DNA from: Holosporales bacterium
GTDB taxonomy: Bacteria; Pseudomonadota; Alphaproteobacteria; RUG11792
Direction of reading: 5' to 3'
DNA: 8,915 bases
Assembly (NCBI GenBank): GCA_031260085.1
Contig: JAIRKP010000086.1
Span: 1-8,915 of the forward strand
Of this stretch, positions 1 to 6,169 are shown piece by piece. The position numbers were made by a program, and so were the translations under genes. The notes below the pieces were generated by a model, which did no database searches, was not told the DNA's origin, and saw nothing but the letters and a program-made list of their open reading frames with translations. Positions within the stretch are counted from its first letter, which is position 1; each line of letters starts with the position of its first letter.

Positions 1-1
1 T

Positions 2-631
2 CATACTGAATTTGTAAAAGTTGATTCAGGAGTACTTCTGCCAAACTTTATAAAAGAATGTATGAAAGTTGGAATTTCATGTCTTGAGCAATTATATTGC
101 ATCCCAGGAACTATAGGAGGGGCAGTTTATGTGAATGCTGGTATACCTAGTTTTGAAATCTCTGATGTCTTAATTTCTATTGAATGTATCGATAAAACTA
201 ATGGAACTCAAGTATTCCTGACAAGAGACAATATAAATATGAAATATAGAAATGGTAATATTCATAAAAATCTTATTATAACTTCTGCAAAACTTAAAAC
301 TTCAAAAGCAGATATGGCAGATTTAAAAGAAACGATAAGAAAAATACAAAAAAAAAGATTTGAATCACAGCCGATAGGAATGCCAACTTGCGGCAGTACT
401 TTCAAAAATCCGCCGGGTTTAAAAGCTTGGCAATTAATAAAAGAATCAAATTGCGATCGATTGTCTGTCGGCGGAGCGGCTGTTTCTGATAAACATTGTA
501 ACTTTCTGATAAATACCGGAAATGCTACTGCATCCGATTTTTATAACCTTATACAAACAATAAAAGAAGTTGTTTCAAAAAAAACGGGGATACTACTCGA
601 AGAAGAAATAATAATAATAGGGAAATATTGA
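2..631 (+). CDS. murB: UDP-N-acetylenolpyruvoylglucosamine reductase, 5' end outside window
   Basis: MurB reduces UDP-GlcNAc-enolpyruvate to UDP-MurNAc with NADPH and FAD in the cytoplasm, a committed step of peptidoglycan precursor synthesis. The frame is open to the left edge, so the first ATG at 62 is internal and the N-terminal part of the FAD domain is missing; 209 codons are visible. Recognisable features, in order: the glycine-rich FAD segment CIPGTIGGAVYVNAG (the family usually has GIPG), a YRNG segment matching the conserved Tyr-Arg region, GSTFKNP whose Ser (codon 395-397) is the expected proton donor, KAWQLI, VGGAAVSDKHCNFLINTGNA, and a C-terminal LLEEEI carrying the expected catalytic Glu. 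The stop TGA (629-631) shares one base with the recJ ATG, so the two genes are probably translationally coupled. Presence of murB implies that some peptidoglycan synthesis is retained. Identification is secure. Confidence 0.95.
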   Translation, partial: HTEFVKVDSGVLLPNFIKECMKVGISCLEQLYCIPGTIGGAVYVNAGIPSFEISDVLISIECIDKTNGTQVFLTRDNINMKYRNGNIHKNLIITSAKLKTSKADMADLKETIRKIQKKRFESQPIGMPTCGSTFKNPPGLKAWQLIKESNCDRLSVGGAAVSDKHCNFLINTGNATASDFYNLIQTIKEVVSKKTGILLEEEIIIIGKY

Positions 632-2376
632 TGAGCCAAAAAGAGTGGGTTTTTCTGGAACCAGATGCAGAAAGATTGGAGAAAATAAAGTTTTGTTGTA
701 ATATTGATGATATAATAGCAAGAATACTGATTAATAGGAAAATAGATACTCCAGAACTCGTTAATAGTTTCTTTAATTCAACTTTGAGAAATACTATCCC
801 AGATCCGTCGCTTATTCTTGATATAGATAAGGGGGTTCAAAGGCTGATAAGAGCTATAAAATCTAATGAAAATGTTATGATATTTGGTGATTATGATGTC
901 GATGGAATAACTTCCTCTTATATTATTATAAAATATCTAAAGCAATTGGGCATACATCCGAAGTATTATATTCCAAACAGGTTTTCGGATGGCTATGGCA
1001 TAAGTCTTGAATCTGTGAAATATGCCATTTCAGAAAATACAGAATTAATAATAGCGCTAGATTCTGGAATAAATTCAATTAATGAAATAGAAGAGGCAAA
1101 TAAATTTGGAATAGATTCCATTATAATTGATCATCACTTGCAATTGTGTCGAGATTTACCAAACGCCGCCGCCGTTATTAATCCAAATAGAAAAGATCAA
1201 CCTGAAATTTCGAATGCATACATAAAGAATCTCTGCGCTGCTGGAGTTGCATTTCTTTTTTTAATAGCTCTTCGTAGAGAACTCCGAAGAATAGATTTTT
1301 TTCACAATAAACCTGAGCCTCGATTGCTTGACTTTATGGATGCTGTGTCTCTTGGAACATTGTGTGATGTTATGGAAGTCAAAGGGTTAAATCGTGCTTT
1401 TATAAAATATTTTCTAAAAATGGATAAATATTCAATTGGAATTTCTTCAATAATGAAAGCTTTTAATATGACAAAAATAACGACAACCGAAGATCTGTTA
1501 TTCTTTATAGGCCCAGCCGTAAACGCAGCCGGAAGGATTGGAGACCCTCACATAGCTCTCAATTTATTTTTAGCCGAGAATAATGATTCGGCAGACAAGA
1601 TAGCCTCAAAACTCTTGGAATTCAACGAAAAAAGAAAATTAATAGAAAAGCAATTATTAGCCGAAGCTAACCTTATTATCAGTGCTAATAATTTACACGA
1701 CGAAAATGGAATTTGTGTTTATGGCGATAACTGGCATGAAGGGGTTTTAGGAATAATTGCTGGCAAGATAAAAGACAATTATAATAGACCTTCATTTGTT
1801 ATTTCTTTTGATGAAAATGGAATTGGGAAAGGTTCTGCGCGATCTGTTGAAGGGGTTCATTTAGGTGATTTTTTTGATAAAGCAAACGAAGCTGCAATTA
1901 TAATTTCGGGCGGGGGGCACGCAATGGCTGGGGGGTTTTCGATTAATAAAACTAAAGTTGACGAATTTAAAACTTTCATAAACGACAATATTACTCATAA
2001 CACTAATCAAAATGCAATTAAGATAGATTGTTCAATGTTAGCGCAATGCAATTTAAATACTTTAGCAAAAAAGTTAACAGAACTCGAACCTTTTGGCAAA
2101 GGAGTTGAAAAACCTATCTTTTGCATAAAAAGAGTAAAAATCAAGTTGATAAACAAAATTAAAAATGGAAAACATATTTCTATTATATTCTCAGATGAAT
2201 TTGGAAAGAATAATATAAGATCTGTGATATTTAATATATCTTCAAAGAATGCTATAATAGAATTAATAAATACAAATCAAAGCTCATTATTCGATATAGT
2301 CGGAGAGCTTAATTATAGCGAACAATTCGGAGGCAATGTCGTGATCAAGGATATTAGAATTGCAAACCATCGCTAG
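631..2376 (+). CDS. recJ: Single-stranded-DNA-specific exonuclease RecJ
   Basis: RecJ is a 5'-3' single-strand DNA exonuclease of the DHH phosphoesterase superfamily, used in RecF-pathway recombination, mismatch repair and fork processing. The 581-residue protein has the full-length RecJ layout. DHH-domain metal ligands are visible at DYDVDG (87-92), LDSG (D144), IDHH (166-169) and LCDV (D246). The DHHA1 domain carries GSARS (401-405) and GGGHAMAGG (427-435), followed by a C-terminal OB-like domain with ELEPFGKG near 485. I chose the ATG at 631, which overlaps the murB stop as TGATG; the TTG at 628 would add a single residue. No strong Shine-Dalgarno is seen, which fits coupling to murB. The foldback element begins within two bases of the stop codon. 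All catalytic residues I could locate are intact. Confidence 0.96.
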   Translation: MSQKEWVFLEPDAERLEKIKFCCNIDDIIARILINRKIDTPELVNSFFNSTLRNTIPDPSLILDIDKGVQRLIRAIKSNENVMIFGDYDVDGITSSYIIIKYLKQLGIHPKYYIPNRFSDGYGISLESVKYAISENTELIIALDSGINSINEIEEANKFGIDSIIIDHHLQLCRDLPNAAAVINPNRKDQPEISNAYIKNLCAAGVAFLFLIALRRELRRIDFFHNKPEPRLLDFMDAVSLGTLCDVMEVKGLNRAFIKYFLKMDKYSIGISSIMKAFNMTKITTTEDLLFFIGPAVNAAGRIGDPHIALNLFLAENNDSADKIASKLLEFNEKRKLIEKQLLAEANLIISANNLHDENGICVYGDNWHEGVLGIIAGKIKDNYNRPSFVISFDENGIGKGSARSVEGVHLGDFFDKANEAAIIISGGGHAMAGGFSINKTKVDEFKTFINDNITHNTNQNAIKIDCSMLAQCNLNTLAKKLTELEPFGKGVEKPIFCIKRVKIKLINKIKNGKHISIIFSDEFGKNNIRSVIFNISSKNAIIELINTNQSSLFDIVGELNYSEQFGGNVVIKDIRIANHR

Positions 2377-2385
2377 GCCTCCTGG

Positions 2386-2424
2386 GGCGTGAGTATGATA
2401 TCATAATTATACCATACTCACGCC
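2386..2424. repeat. Palindrome P, copy 1 (downstream of recJ)
   Basis: A perfect 12-bp stem pairs GGCGTGAGTATG (2386-2397) with 2413-2424 around a 15-base AT-rich loop. It starts 9 bases after the recJ stop, where it could protect the 3' end of the mRNA or help end transcription, but no U-tract follows. The same core recurs at 2774-2810 and 6117-6156. Confidence 0.85.
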
Positions 2425-2427
2425 ATC

Positions 2428-2467
2428 AGTCTGTCAAGGATCACTTCGTTCTCCTCCTTGACAGACT
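2428..2467. repeat. Hairpin Q, copy 1
   Basis: A perfect 13-bp stem pairs AGTCTGTCAAGGA (2428-2440) with 2455-2467 around a 14-base loop. The whole 40-base unit is repeated in reverse complement at 2730-2769 with a single difference. The core GGAGGAGAACGAAGTGATCC (its minus strand) resembles, from memory, the widespread bacterial intergenic repeat built on GAGGAGCGAAGCGAC...GCAATCC. Confidence 0.85.
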
Positions 2468-2729
2468 ATACGTTAATTTAATATCGCATGTAATGTTGCC
2501 CAAGCAAAGAAAATTCTTTAGAAACTTCGGGCAAAATCTTCGATTTTACGATAAATCTTTCGATTTATCATAATCGCGCTCTCGTGCGGGATAATAAAAT
2601 CGAAGGTTGTTGACCCCGCACCCAAATATAATCTCTTATTACTCCAGAGGTAATAAATTCCAATGGATATAAGAGCGGCGCCCAAGGGGGCCTGACAAGG
2701 TTCGGCTTATAGAGCCTATAATGGGGGCA
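2468..2729. other. Hairpin-rich interior of the foldback element, no ORF
   Basis: Visible pairings: TTGCCC 2496-2501 with 2529-2534, enclosing AAAGAA 2506-2511 with 2514-2519; a 14-bp stem 2535-2548 with 2595-2608 (one G-T pair), enclosing a perfect 8-bp hairpin 2550-2557 with 2562-2569; GTGCGGG 2584-2590 with 2615-2621, which would cross the 14-bp stem as a pseudoknot; TTATTAC 2636-2642 with 2650-2656; and TTATAG 2707-2712 with 2716-2721. I do not recognise tmRNA, RNase P, SRP or 6S RNA signatures. It may be a structured RNA or decayed element DNA; the sequence does not decide. Confidence 0.5.
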
Positions 2730-2769
2730 AGTCTGTCATGGAGGAGAACGAAGTGATCCTTGACAGACT
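2730..2769. repeat. Hairpin Q, copy 2 (inverted)
   Basis: This is the reverse complement of the unit at 2428-2467 with one difference: T in place of A at 2739, which breaks one pair of the 13-bp stem. 39 of 40 bases match, so the two copies derive from each other recently or are kept alike. Confidence 0.85.
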
Positions 2770-2773
2770 ATGT

Positions 2774-2810
2774 GCGCGAGTATGGTAAAATAATTATACC
2801 ATACTCGCGC
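2774..2810. repeat. Palindrome P, copy 2
   Basis: A perfect 14-bp stem pairs GCGCGAGTATGGTA (2774-2787) with 2797-2810 around a 9-base AT loop. By its flanks it is inverted relative to copy 1: CCCCGGGGG on its right matches the CTGGGG on the left of copy 1. It is the outer part of the right arm of the foldback element. Confidence 0.85.
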
Positions 2811-2918
2811 CCCGGGGGAGGTGGTGAAAATCTAAGATTTCCCTCGGACATATTCTATTGCTGCATATTTCGATATGAAGTCTATTTTGTAAATTAAGGC
2901 TAATCTCAAAAATCTATT

Positions 2919-2945
2919 TTGCTTATGAGTTTTCTATGTTACAAT
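2919..2945 (+). promoter_or_regulatory. Candidate promoter of rpsB-tsf-pyrH
   Basis: A good -10 box TACAAT lies at 2940-2945. The best -35 candidate, TTGCTT at 2919-2924, is only 15 bases upstream, shorter than ideal. Transcription would begin near 2952, giving a leader of about 117 bases ahead of rpsB. No other comparable promoter is seen between the foldback element and rpsB. Moderate confidence, by motif only. Confidence 0.45.
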
Positions 2946-2954
2946 GCTATGTAG

Positions 2955-3034
2955 TTCAAGGATATGCTTGAAATTGAGAGATTATTTAATTCAAGGCAAA
3001 TTGAGTTTCCGATGCTTTAAGTTTTCAATTTTGC
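2955..3034 (+). promoter_or_regulatory. Structured rpsB leader with alternative hairpins
   Basis: CTTGAA at 2967-2972 can pair either with TTCAAG upstream (2955-2960, 6-base loop) or with TTCAAG downstream (2990-2995, extendable to 8 pairs with one bulge). The two folds exclude each other. A third stem follows: GCAAATTGA (2996-3004) with 3025-3034, one bulge. In E. coli, S2 represses its own rpsB-tsf mRNA through a structured leader, so this may serve the same role. That role is inferred; no sequence match to a known S2 leader was checked. Confidence 0.4.
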
Positions 3035-3054
3035 TCTTTTGCCATAGTTTAATC

Positions 3055-3060
3055 GGAAGG
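3055..3060 (+). promoter_or_regulatory. Ribosome binding site of rpsB
   Basis: GGAAGG sits 8 bases before the ATG at 3069 and decides that start over the out-of-frame ATG at 3064. It is the clearest Shine-Dalgarno in the window, as expected for a highly expressed ribosomal protein gene. Confidence 0.75.
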
Positions 3061-3068
3061 AAAATGTT

Positions 3069-3863
3069 ATGTCTACTAAATTTACGATGCGTCAATTACT
3101 CGAAGCCGGAGTTCATTATGGGCACGTCACTCGAAAATGGAATCCCAAAATGGCTCCATATATTTTTGGGAAAAGAAACAGAATCCATATTATGGATCTA
3201 GAACAAACCGTTCCTATGCTGCAAGCGGCGCTTGATGTTGCAAAGAATATAATAGCCAATTATGGGAGAGTTTTATTTGTAGGAACAAAGTCACAAGCAT
3301 CCGAGATAGTGCAAAGTGCAGCTCAAAAATGTGGTCAATATTATGTTAACCACAGATGGCTTGGAGGTATGTTAACAAATTGGAAAACGATTAATCAATC
3401 AATCAAACGATTGAAGAGCTTGGAAGAGAAGATCGAAAATCCAGTTGGGTTGACAAAAAAAGAAATACTTAACCTTCAAAGAGAAAAAGAAAAATTGGAT
3501 TTAGCCTTTGGAGGCATAAGAGAAATGGGAGGGCTGCCTGATTTGGTTATTGTTATCGACACGATAAAAGAAGCAATAGCCGTCAATGAAGCTAAGAAAC
3601 TCGGCATTCCGATTATCGCGATAGTTGATTCAAATTCAGATCCAGACAGCATAACATACCCAATCCCGGGCAATGATGACGCTACTAAGGCTATAGAATT
3701 ATATTGCGAATTATTCTCTGCGGCTATTCTTGAAGGATTGCAAAAGGGACTCGAGAAATCGGGAGTAGATATAGGCGCTTCAGATGCGATTATAGAAGAA
3801 GTTGTTTCAACTGAAGACACTGCGTCAAGCGATAAATTGTTGGAGATAAATGATGGAAATTAG
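3069..3863 (+). CDS. rpsB: 30S ribosomal protein S2
   Basis: S2 binds late to the small subunit at the head-body junction and is needed for recruiting S1 and for initiation. The 264-residue protein is slightly longer than the usual 240-260 because of an acidic, Ser/Thr-rich C-terminal tail. Signature segments: [10 protein letters not shown] (10-19), [21 protein letters not shown] (around 24-44), VGTKSQA (71-77), [11 protein letters not shown] (95-105), [17 protein letters not shown] (148-164) and [14 protein letters not shown] (180-193). The family usually has Gly where this protein has Arg in RNRIH. The start follows a good GGAAGG. The end overlaps tsf by 11 bases, unlike E. coli where the two genes are well separated, which suggests coupled translation. 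First gene of the rpsB-tsf-pyrH operon. Confidence 0.98.
   Translation: MSTKFTMRQLLEAGVHYGHVTRKWNPKMAPYIFGKRNRIHIMDLEQTVPMLQAALDVAKNIIANYGRVLFVGTKSQASEIVQSAAQKCGQYYVNHRWLGGMLTNWKTINQSIKRLKSLEEKIENPVGLTKKEILNLQREKEKLDLAFGGIREMGGLPDLVIVIDTIKEAIAVNEAKKLGIPIIAIVDSNSDPDSITYPIPGNDDATKAIELYCELFSAAILEGLQKGLEKSGVDIGASDAIIEEVVSTEDTASSDKLLEINDGN
3842..3845 (+). promoter_or_regulatory. Ribosome binding site of tsf, inside rpsB
   Basis: GGAG lies 7 bases before the ATG at 3853 and only 4 before the adjacent ATG at 3850. The spacing favours 3853 as the tsf start. Confidence 0.5.
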
Positions 3864-4782
3864 TGCAAGATTAGTGAAACAGCTTCGCGATAGAACGGGA
3901 GCTGGAATGATGGATTGCAAGAGGGCTCTTGTCGAAATGGATGGAGATATTGAGGCTGCGACTAAGTATTTGAGAAAAAAAGGACTCATGGACGCAGCAA
4001 AAAAATCTTCGAGAATAGCCGCGGATGGATTGATCTCTATTGCAATATTAGCTGATAAAAAAAGCGCTGCAATTGTTGAAATAAACTCAGAAACAGACTT
4101 TGTCGCAAGGAACGAGAAATTCCAAGATATAGTTTCTAAAATTGCTACTGTTGCTTTGGGAAATGATTTAATTAATTCGATTTTAAGTGCTAAATATCCA
4201 AATTCTGAAAAGACAATAAAAGAAGAAATAGATCTTTTAATTTCTCTTATTGGTGAAAATATAACGCTTAGACGAGCTAAACGAATCTCTGTTAAAAATG
4301 GCATAATATCTTCATATATTCATAATATCATAACCCCTGCTATGGGGAAAATAGGAGTCTTGGTTGCGCTTGAGGCTGAAGGTGATTTTTGCGCAACGAA
4401 AGCTGAGGAATTTGGCAAGAGAATAGCAATGCACATAGCTGCGGCAAACCCGACTTACCTTTGCCCAAAATGCGTTCCTCAAGATATTATCGACAAAGAA
4501 AAAGAAATCGTATTATCTCAAGCGAAGGAACTTGGAAAGCCTGAAAATATAGCTGAAAAAATGGCTGAAGGAAGAATTGCTAAATTTATTGAAGAATCGA
4601 CTTTAATCGAGCAAATTTTCGTTATGGATGGTAAAACAAAAATAAAAGATGTTCTTGAGGCGTTTAATAAAGAAAATGGATTTAATATAAAAATAGCGAG
4701 TTTCTCGAAATTCGTTTTAGGAGAAGGAATTGCAAAAACAGAGACTAATTTTGCCGAAGAAGTCCAATCTTTCATGCGGTAA
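3853..4782 (+). CDS. tsf: Elongation factor Ts
   Basis: EF-Ts is the guanine nucleotide exchange factor that recycles EF-Tu-GDP during elongation. The 309-residue product has the complete family layout: an N-terminal UBA-like domain (about 1-45) with [16 protein letters not shown], the EF-Tu-contacting motif TDFVARN (81-87), a dimerisation core with [10 protein letters not shown] (165-174) and HIAAANP (194-200), and the C-terminal GEGI motif (290-293). There are two tandem ATGs; I take the second (MEIS), which aligns with the usual family start and has better Shine-Dalgarno spacing. It begins inside rpsB and ends 3 bases before pyrH. A CPKC pair at 204-207 is unusual but lies in a loop region; with only two cysteines it is weak evidence for metal binding. 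Confidence 0.97.
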   Translation: MEISARLVKQLRDRTGAGMMDCKRALVEMDGDIEAATKYLRKKGLMDAAKKSSRIAADGLISIAILADKKSAAIVEINSETDFVARNEKFQDIVSKIATVALGNDLINSILSAKYPNSEKTIKEEIDLLISLIGENITLRRAKRISVKNGIISSYIHNIITPAMGKIGVLVALEAEGDFCATKAEEFGKRIAMHIAAANPTYLCPKCVPQDIIDKEKEIVLSQAKELGKPENIAEKMAEGRIAKFIEESTLIEQIFVMDGKTKIKDVLEAFNKENGFNIKIASFSKFVLGEGIAKTETNFAEEVQSFMR

Positions 4783-4785
4783 AAT

Positions 4786-5460
4786 ATGATTCCTGACAGA
4801 GTATTAATAAAAATCTCAGGAGAGGCGATATCTGGCAAAGATGAATTATTTTCTTCAGATATCGCTATTAAAATCTGCAATGAAATAAAGAATGTAATAG
4901 ACCTTGGAATTTCGGTTTTAGTTGTTGTTGGCGGCGGGAATATAATTCGTGGACGAGATTTCATAAACGGTGGCGTCATTTCCAGAGAAACCGCAGATTC
5001 AATCGGAATGTTAGCAACCATTATGAATGGATTATTTTTAAAAGAGCTTTTTCAAAAAATAGGTATAGATTCAGAAATCGTCAAATCACATCATAATCCT
5101 GAAAACTTAAGCTCGAAGAATAAATTATTAATATTTGTTGGCGGATTGGGATATCCTTATTTTTCGACCGATACAGTCTCCGTTATCGCTGCTCTTTTGT
5201 ATAAATGCGATATTATATTAAAAGCAACAAAGTCTAATGGAATATACGATAAAGATCCACTGCTATTCCAAGATGCGAAGTTTATAGAAAATTTAACATA
5301 CGAACAGGCTATCAAAGACAACATCCAAATAATGGATCAAACTGCATTTTCTATTATTGGCTCAAATAAGCGCATCCCCATCTACGTTTTTTCACTAAAA
5401 GAAGAAAACTGCTTTGTTAAAGCTCTTAATAAAACGATAAAAATGTCAATAGTGAATTAA
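4786..5460 (+). CDS. pyrH: Uridylate (UMP) kinase, short form
   Basis: PyrH phosphorylates UMP to UDP with ATP, feeding all pyrimidine nucleotides; it is a hexameric amino-acid-kinase-fold enzyme. Visible motifs: LIKISGEA (7-14), the UMP-binding VVGGGNIIRG (47-56), RETADSIGMLATIMN (67-81), a GLGYPYFSTDT loop (120-130, GTGNPFFTTD in most homologues), the nucleotide-binding LKATKSNGIYDKDP (145-158), and IMDQTAF (182-188). At 224 residues it is shorter than the usual 235-245. By eye about 11 residues are missing between 98 and 113, where E. coli carries a segment linked to GTP/UTP regulation. Catalytic residues look intact. Spacing of 3 bases and a weak Shine-Dalgarno suggest coupling to tsf. 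The frr gene that often follows is not here. Confidence 0.94.
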   Translation: MIPDRVLIKISGEAISGKDELFSSDIAIKICNEIKNVIDLGISVLVVVGGGNIIRGRDFINGGVISRETADSIGMLATIMNGLFLKELFQKIGIDSEIVKSHHNPENLSSKNKLLIFVGGLGYPYFSTDTVSVIAALLYKCDIILKATKSNGIYDKDPLLFQDAKFIENLTYEQAIKDNIQIMDQTAFSIIGSNKRIPIYVFSLKEENCFVKALNKTIKMSIVN

Positions 5461-5581
5461 GAAAAATAATCTTTTAGGTTCTTGACTAGCGTTCACAATT
5501 AGCATCTTAGGATTAAAGAAAATGAGTGTTATGCGATTTTTTATACTCTTTGCCTAGTCTTTCCGAGTTTTTTCATACCCC

Positions 5582-5644
5582 TTACACGAAACTGGGGCAC
5601 TGCAAAGATTTCTCTTTGCAGTGGCCCGCGTGGGCGCTTCGTAA
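5582..5644. repeat. Strong 63-base imperfect palindrome
   Basis: A perfect 11-bp stem pairs CACTGCAAAGA (5598-5608) with 5613-5623 around a TTTC loop. The pairing continues past one mismatch with GGG/CCC and resumes at the outer ends, TTAC..GAA (5582-5590) with TTCGTAA (5638-5644). It lies about 120 bases past the pyrH stop. No T-run follows on either strand, so it is not a standard intrinsic terminator; an extragenic palindromic repeat is the better guess. It is unrelated in sequence to P and Q. Confidence 0.7.
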
Positions 5645-6116
5645 ATCGCAACATCAATTTTTATTCTTTATCACGTAATTGAAAATGATAGTAGTACACC
5701 ATTTAAAGAAATAAGACGCAGCAGAGGAACTCTGCGGGCATAGGGCATTCTGATAAAACTTCTTCATAGCTTTTAGTACCTTCTCAGCATTCGGAATCAG
5801 AATTATTTCAAAAAAATATACGGAGAATCTAAGCAGATTATACTTAGGAGCGGATTGACAACTATGTACTGTCCAGCATCTTCCGCAAACTCTTGAAAAC
5901 TATGGCTTTTTTGACTTTTCTGCGCTTCAATTTTTTTATTGATAAAGCCCAGAGAATACATGGCTTTATGGCCAGAATATCCACATTCAGTTATCAGTCA
6001 TTGTAAATTTCAGAATCATTGCAAAAAAAATACCTAGGAGCATAGAAGCGAATTATAGAAAGTTATGAAAGAATCATTGTTTAGCCCGAGAAGCTTCTAC
6101 TTTTCAGACATCTCCA

Positions 6117-6156
6117 GGGCGCGAGTGTGTTATAATATTTTACCATACTCGCGCCC
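6117..6156. repeat. Palindrome P, copy 3 (downstream of prmC)
   Basis: A 10-bp stem pairs GGGCGCGAGT (6117-6126) with 6147-6156 and continues with a G-T pair, two more pairs, a mismatch and then A-T pairs. The right arm, TACCATACTCGCGCCCCGGG (6141-6160), is nearly identical to copy 2 and its flank, so P also exists alone, without Q. It lies 13 bases beyond the prmC stop and could form the 3' end structure of the ntrX-trkA-prmC transcript; no U-tract is present. Confidence 0.8.
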
Positions 6157-6169
6157 CGGGAAGACTTAA

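Larger units (their letters stand above)
2378..2821. mobile_element. Foldback (long inverted-repeat) element between recJ and rpsB
   Basis: Two 84-base arms, 2384-2467 and 2730-2813, are inverted copies of each other, roughly 85-90% identical by eye. Each arm consists of an outer palindrome (P) and an inner hairpin (Q). A short outermost match, CCTCC at 2378-2382 against GGAGG at 2817-2821, extends the inverted repeat. The arms enclose 262 bases with no ORF but several hairpins. It looks like a non-autonomous foldback or MITE-like insertion, or a gene for a structured RNA. I see no transposase and no clear target-site duplication, so mobility is inferred from architecture only. Confidence 0.6.
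5461..6169. other. 709-base gene-free region between convergent pyrH and prmC
   Basis: No gene could be recognised on either strand. Contents: a strong palindrome at 5582-5644, a third palindrome P at 6117-6156, an 8-bp inverted repeat ATAAAGCC 5942-5949 / 5962-5969, and a 6-bp hairpin GCAGAG 5721-5726 / 5730-5735. On the minus strand two overlapping frames stay open for 64 codons (5997-5806) and about 81 codons (ending at the stop 5654-5656). They meet around a run of seven A at 5810-5816, so a frameshifted gene relic is conceivable, but open runs of this length are expected by chance here and no family was recognised. Confidence 0.6.

Noticed and set aside
348..356. Run of nine A inside murB that could promote slippage.
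   Set aside because: The zero frame continues through it with a normal MurB sequence on both sides; such runs are common in AT-rich genes.
2386..2467. P and Q hairpins read as an intrinsic terminator for recJ.
   Set aside because: The stems are strong but no T-run follows either one, and both recur elsewhere as repeats.
2944..3201. 85-codon open frame spanning the rpsB leader and the start of rpsB.
   Set aside because: It begins inside the likely promoter -10 box, lacks a ribosome binding site and runs out of frame through rpsB; a shadow.
4462..4473. Cys-x-x-Cys pair (CPKC) in EF-Ts suggesting a metal site.
   Set aside because: Only one pair of cysteines is present near it, no second pair completes a site, and EF-Ts of other bacteria works without it.
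5654..5997. Two overlapping minus-strand open frames (64 and about 81 codons) meeting at a run of seven A, looking like a frameshifted gene.
   Set aside because: At this base composition open runs of this length are expected about once by chance in 700 bases over six frames. No start codon with a ribosome site and no recognisable protein family were found, so it is described only within the gene-free region.
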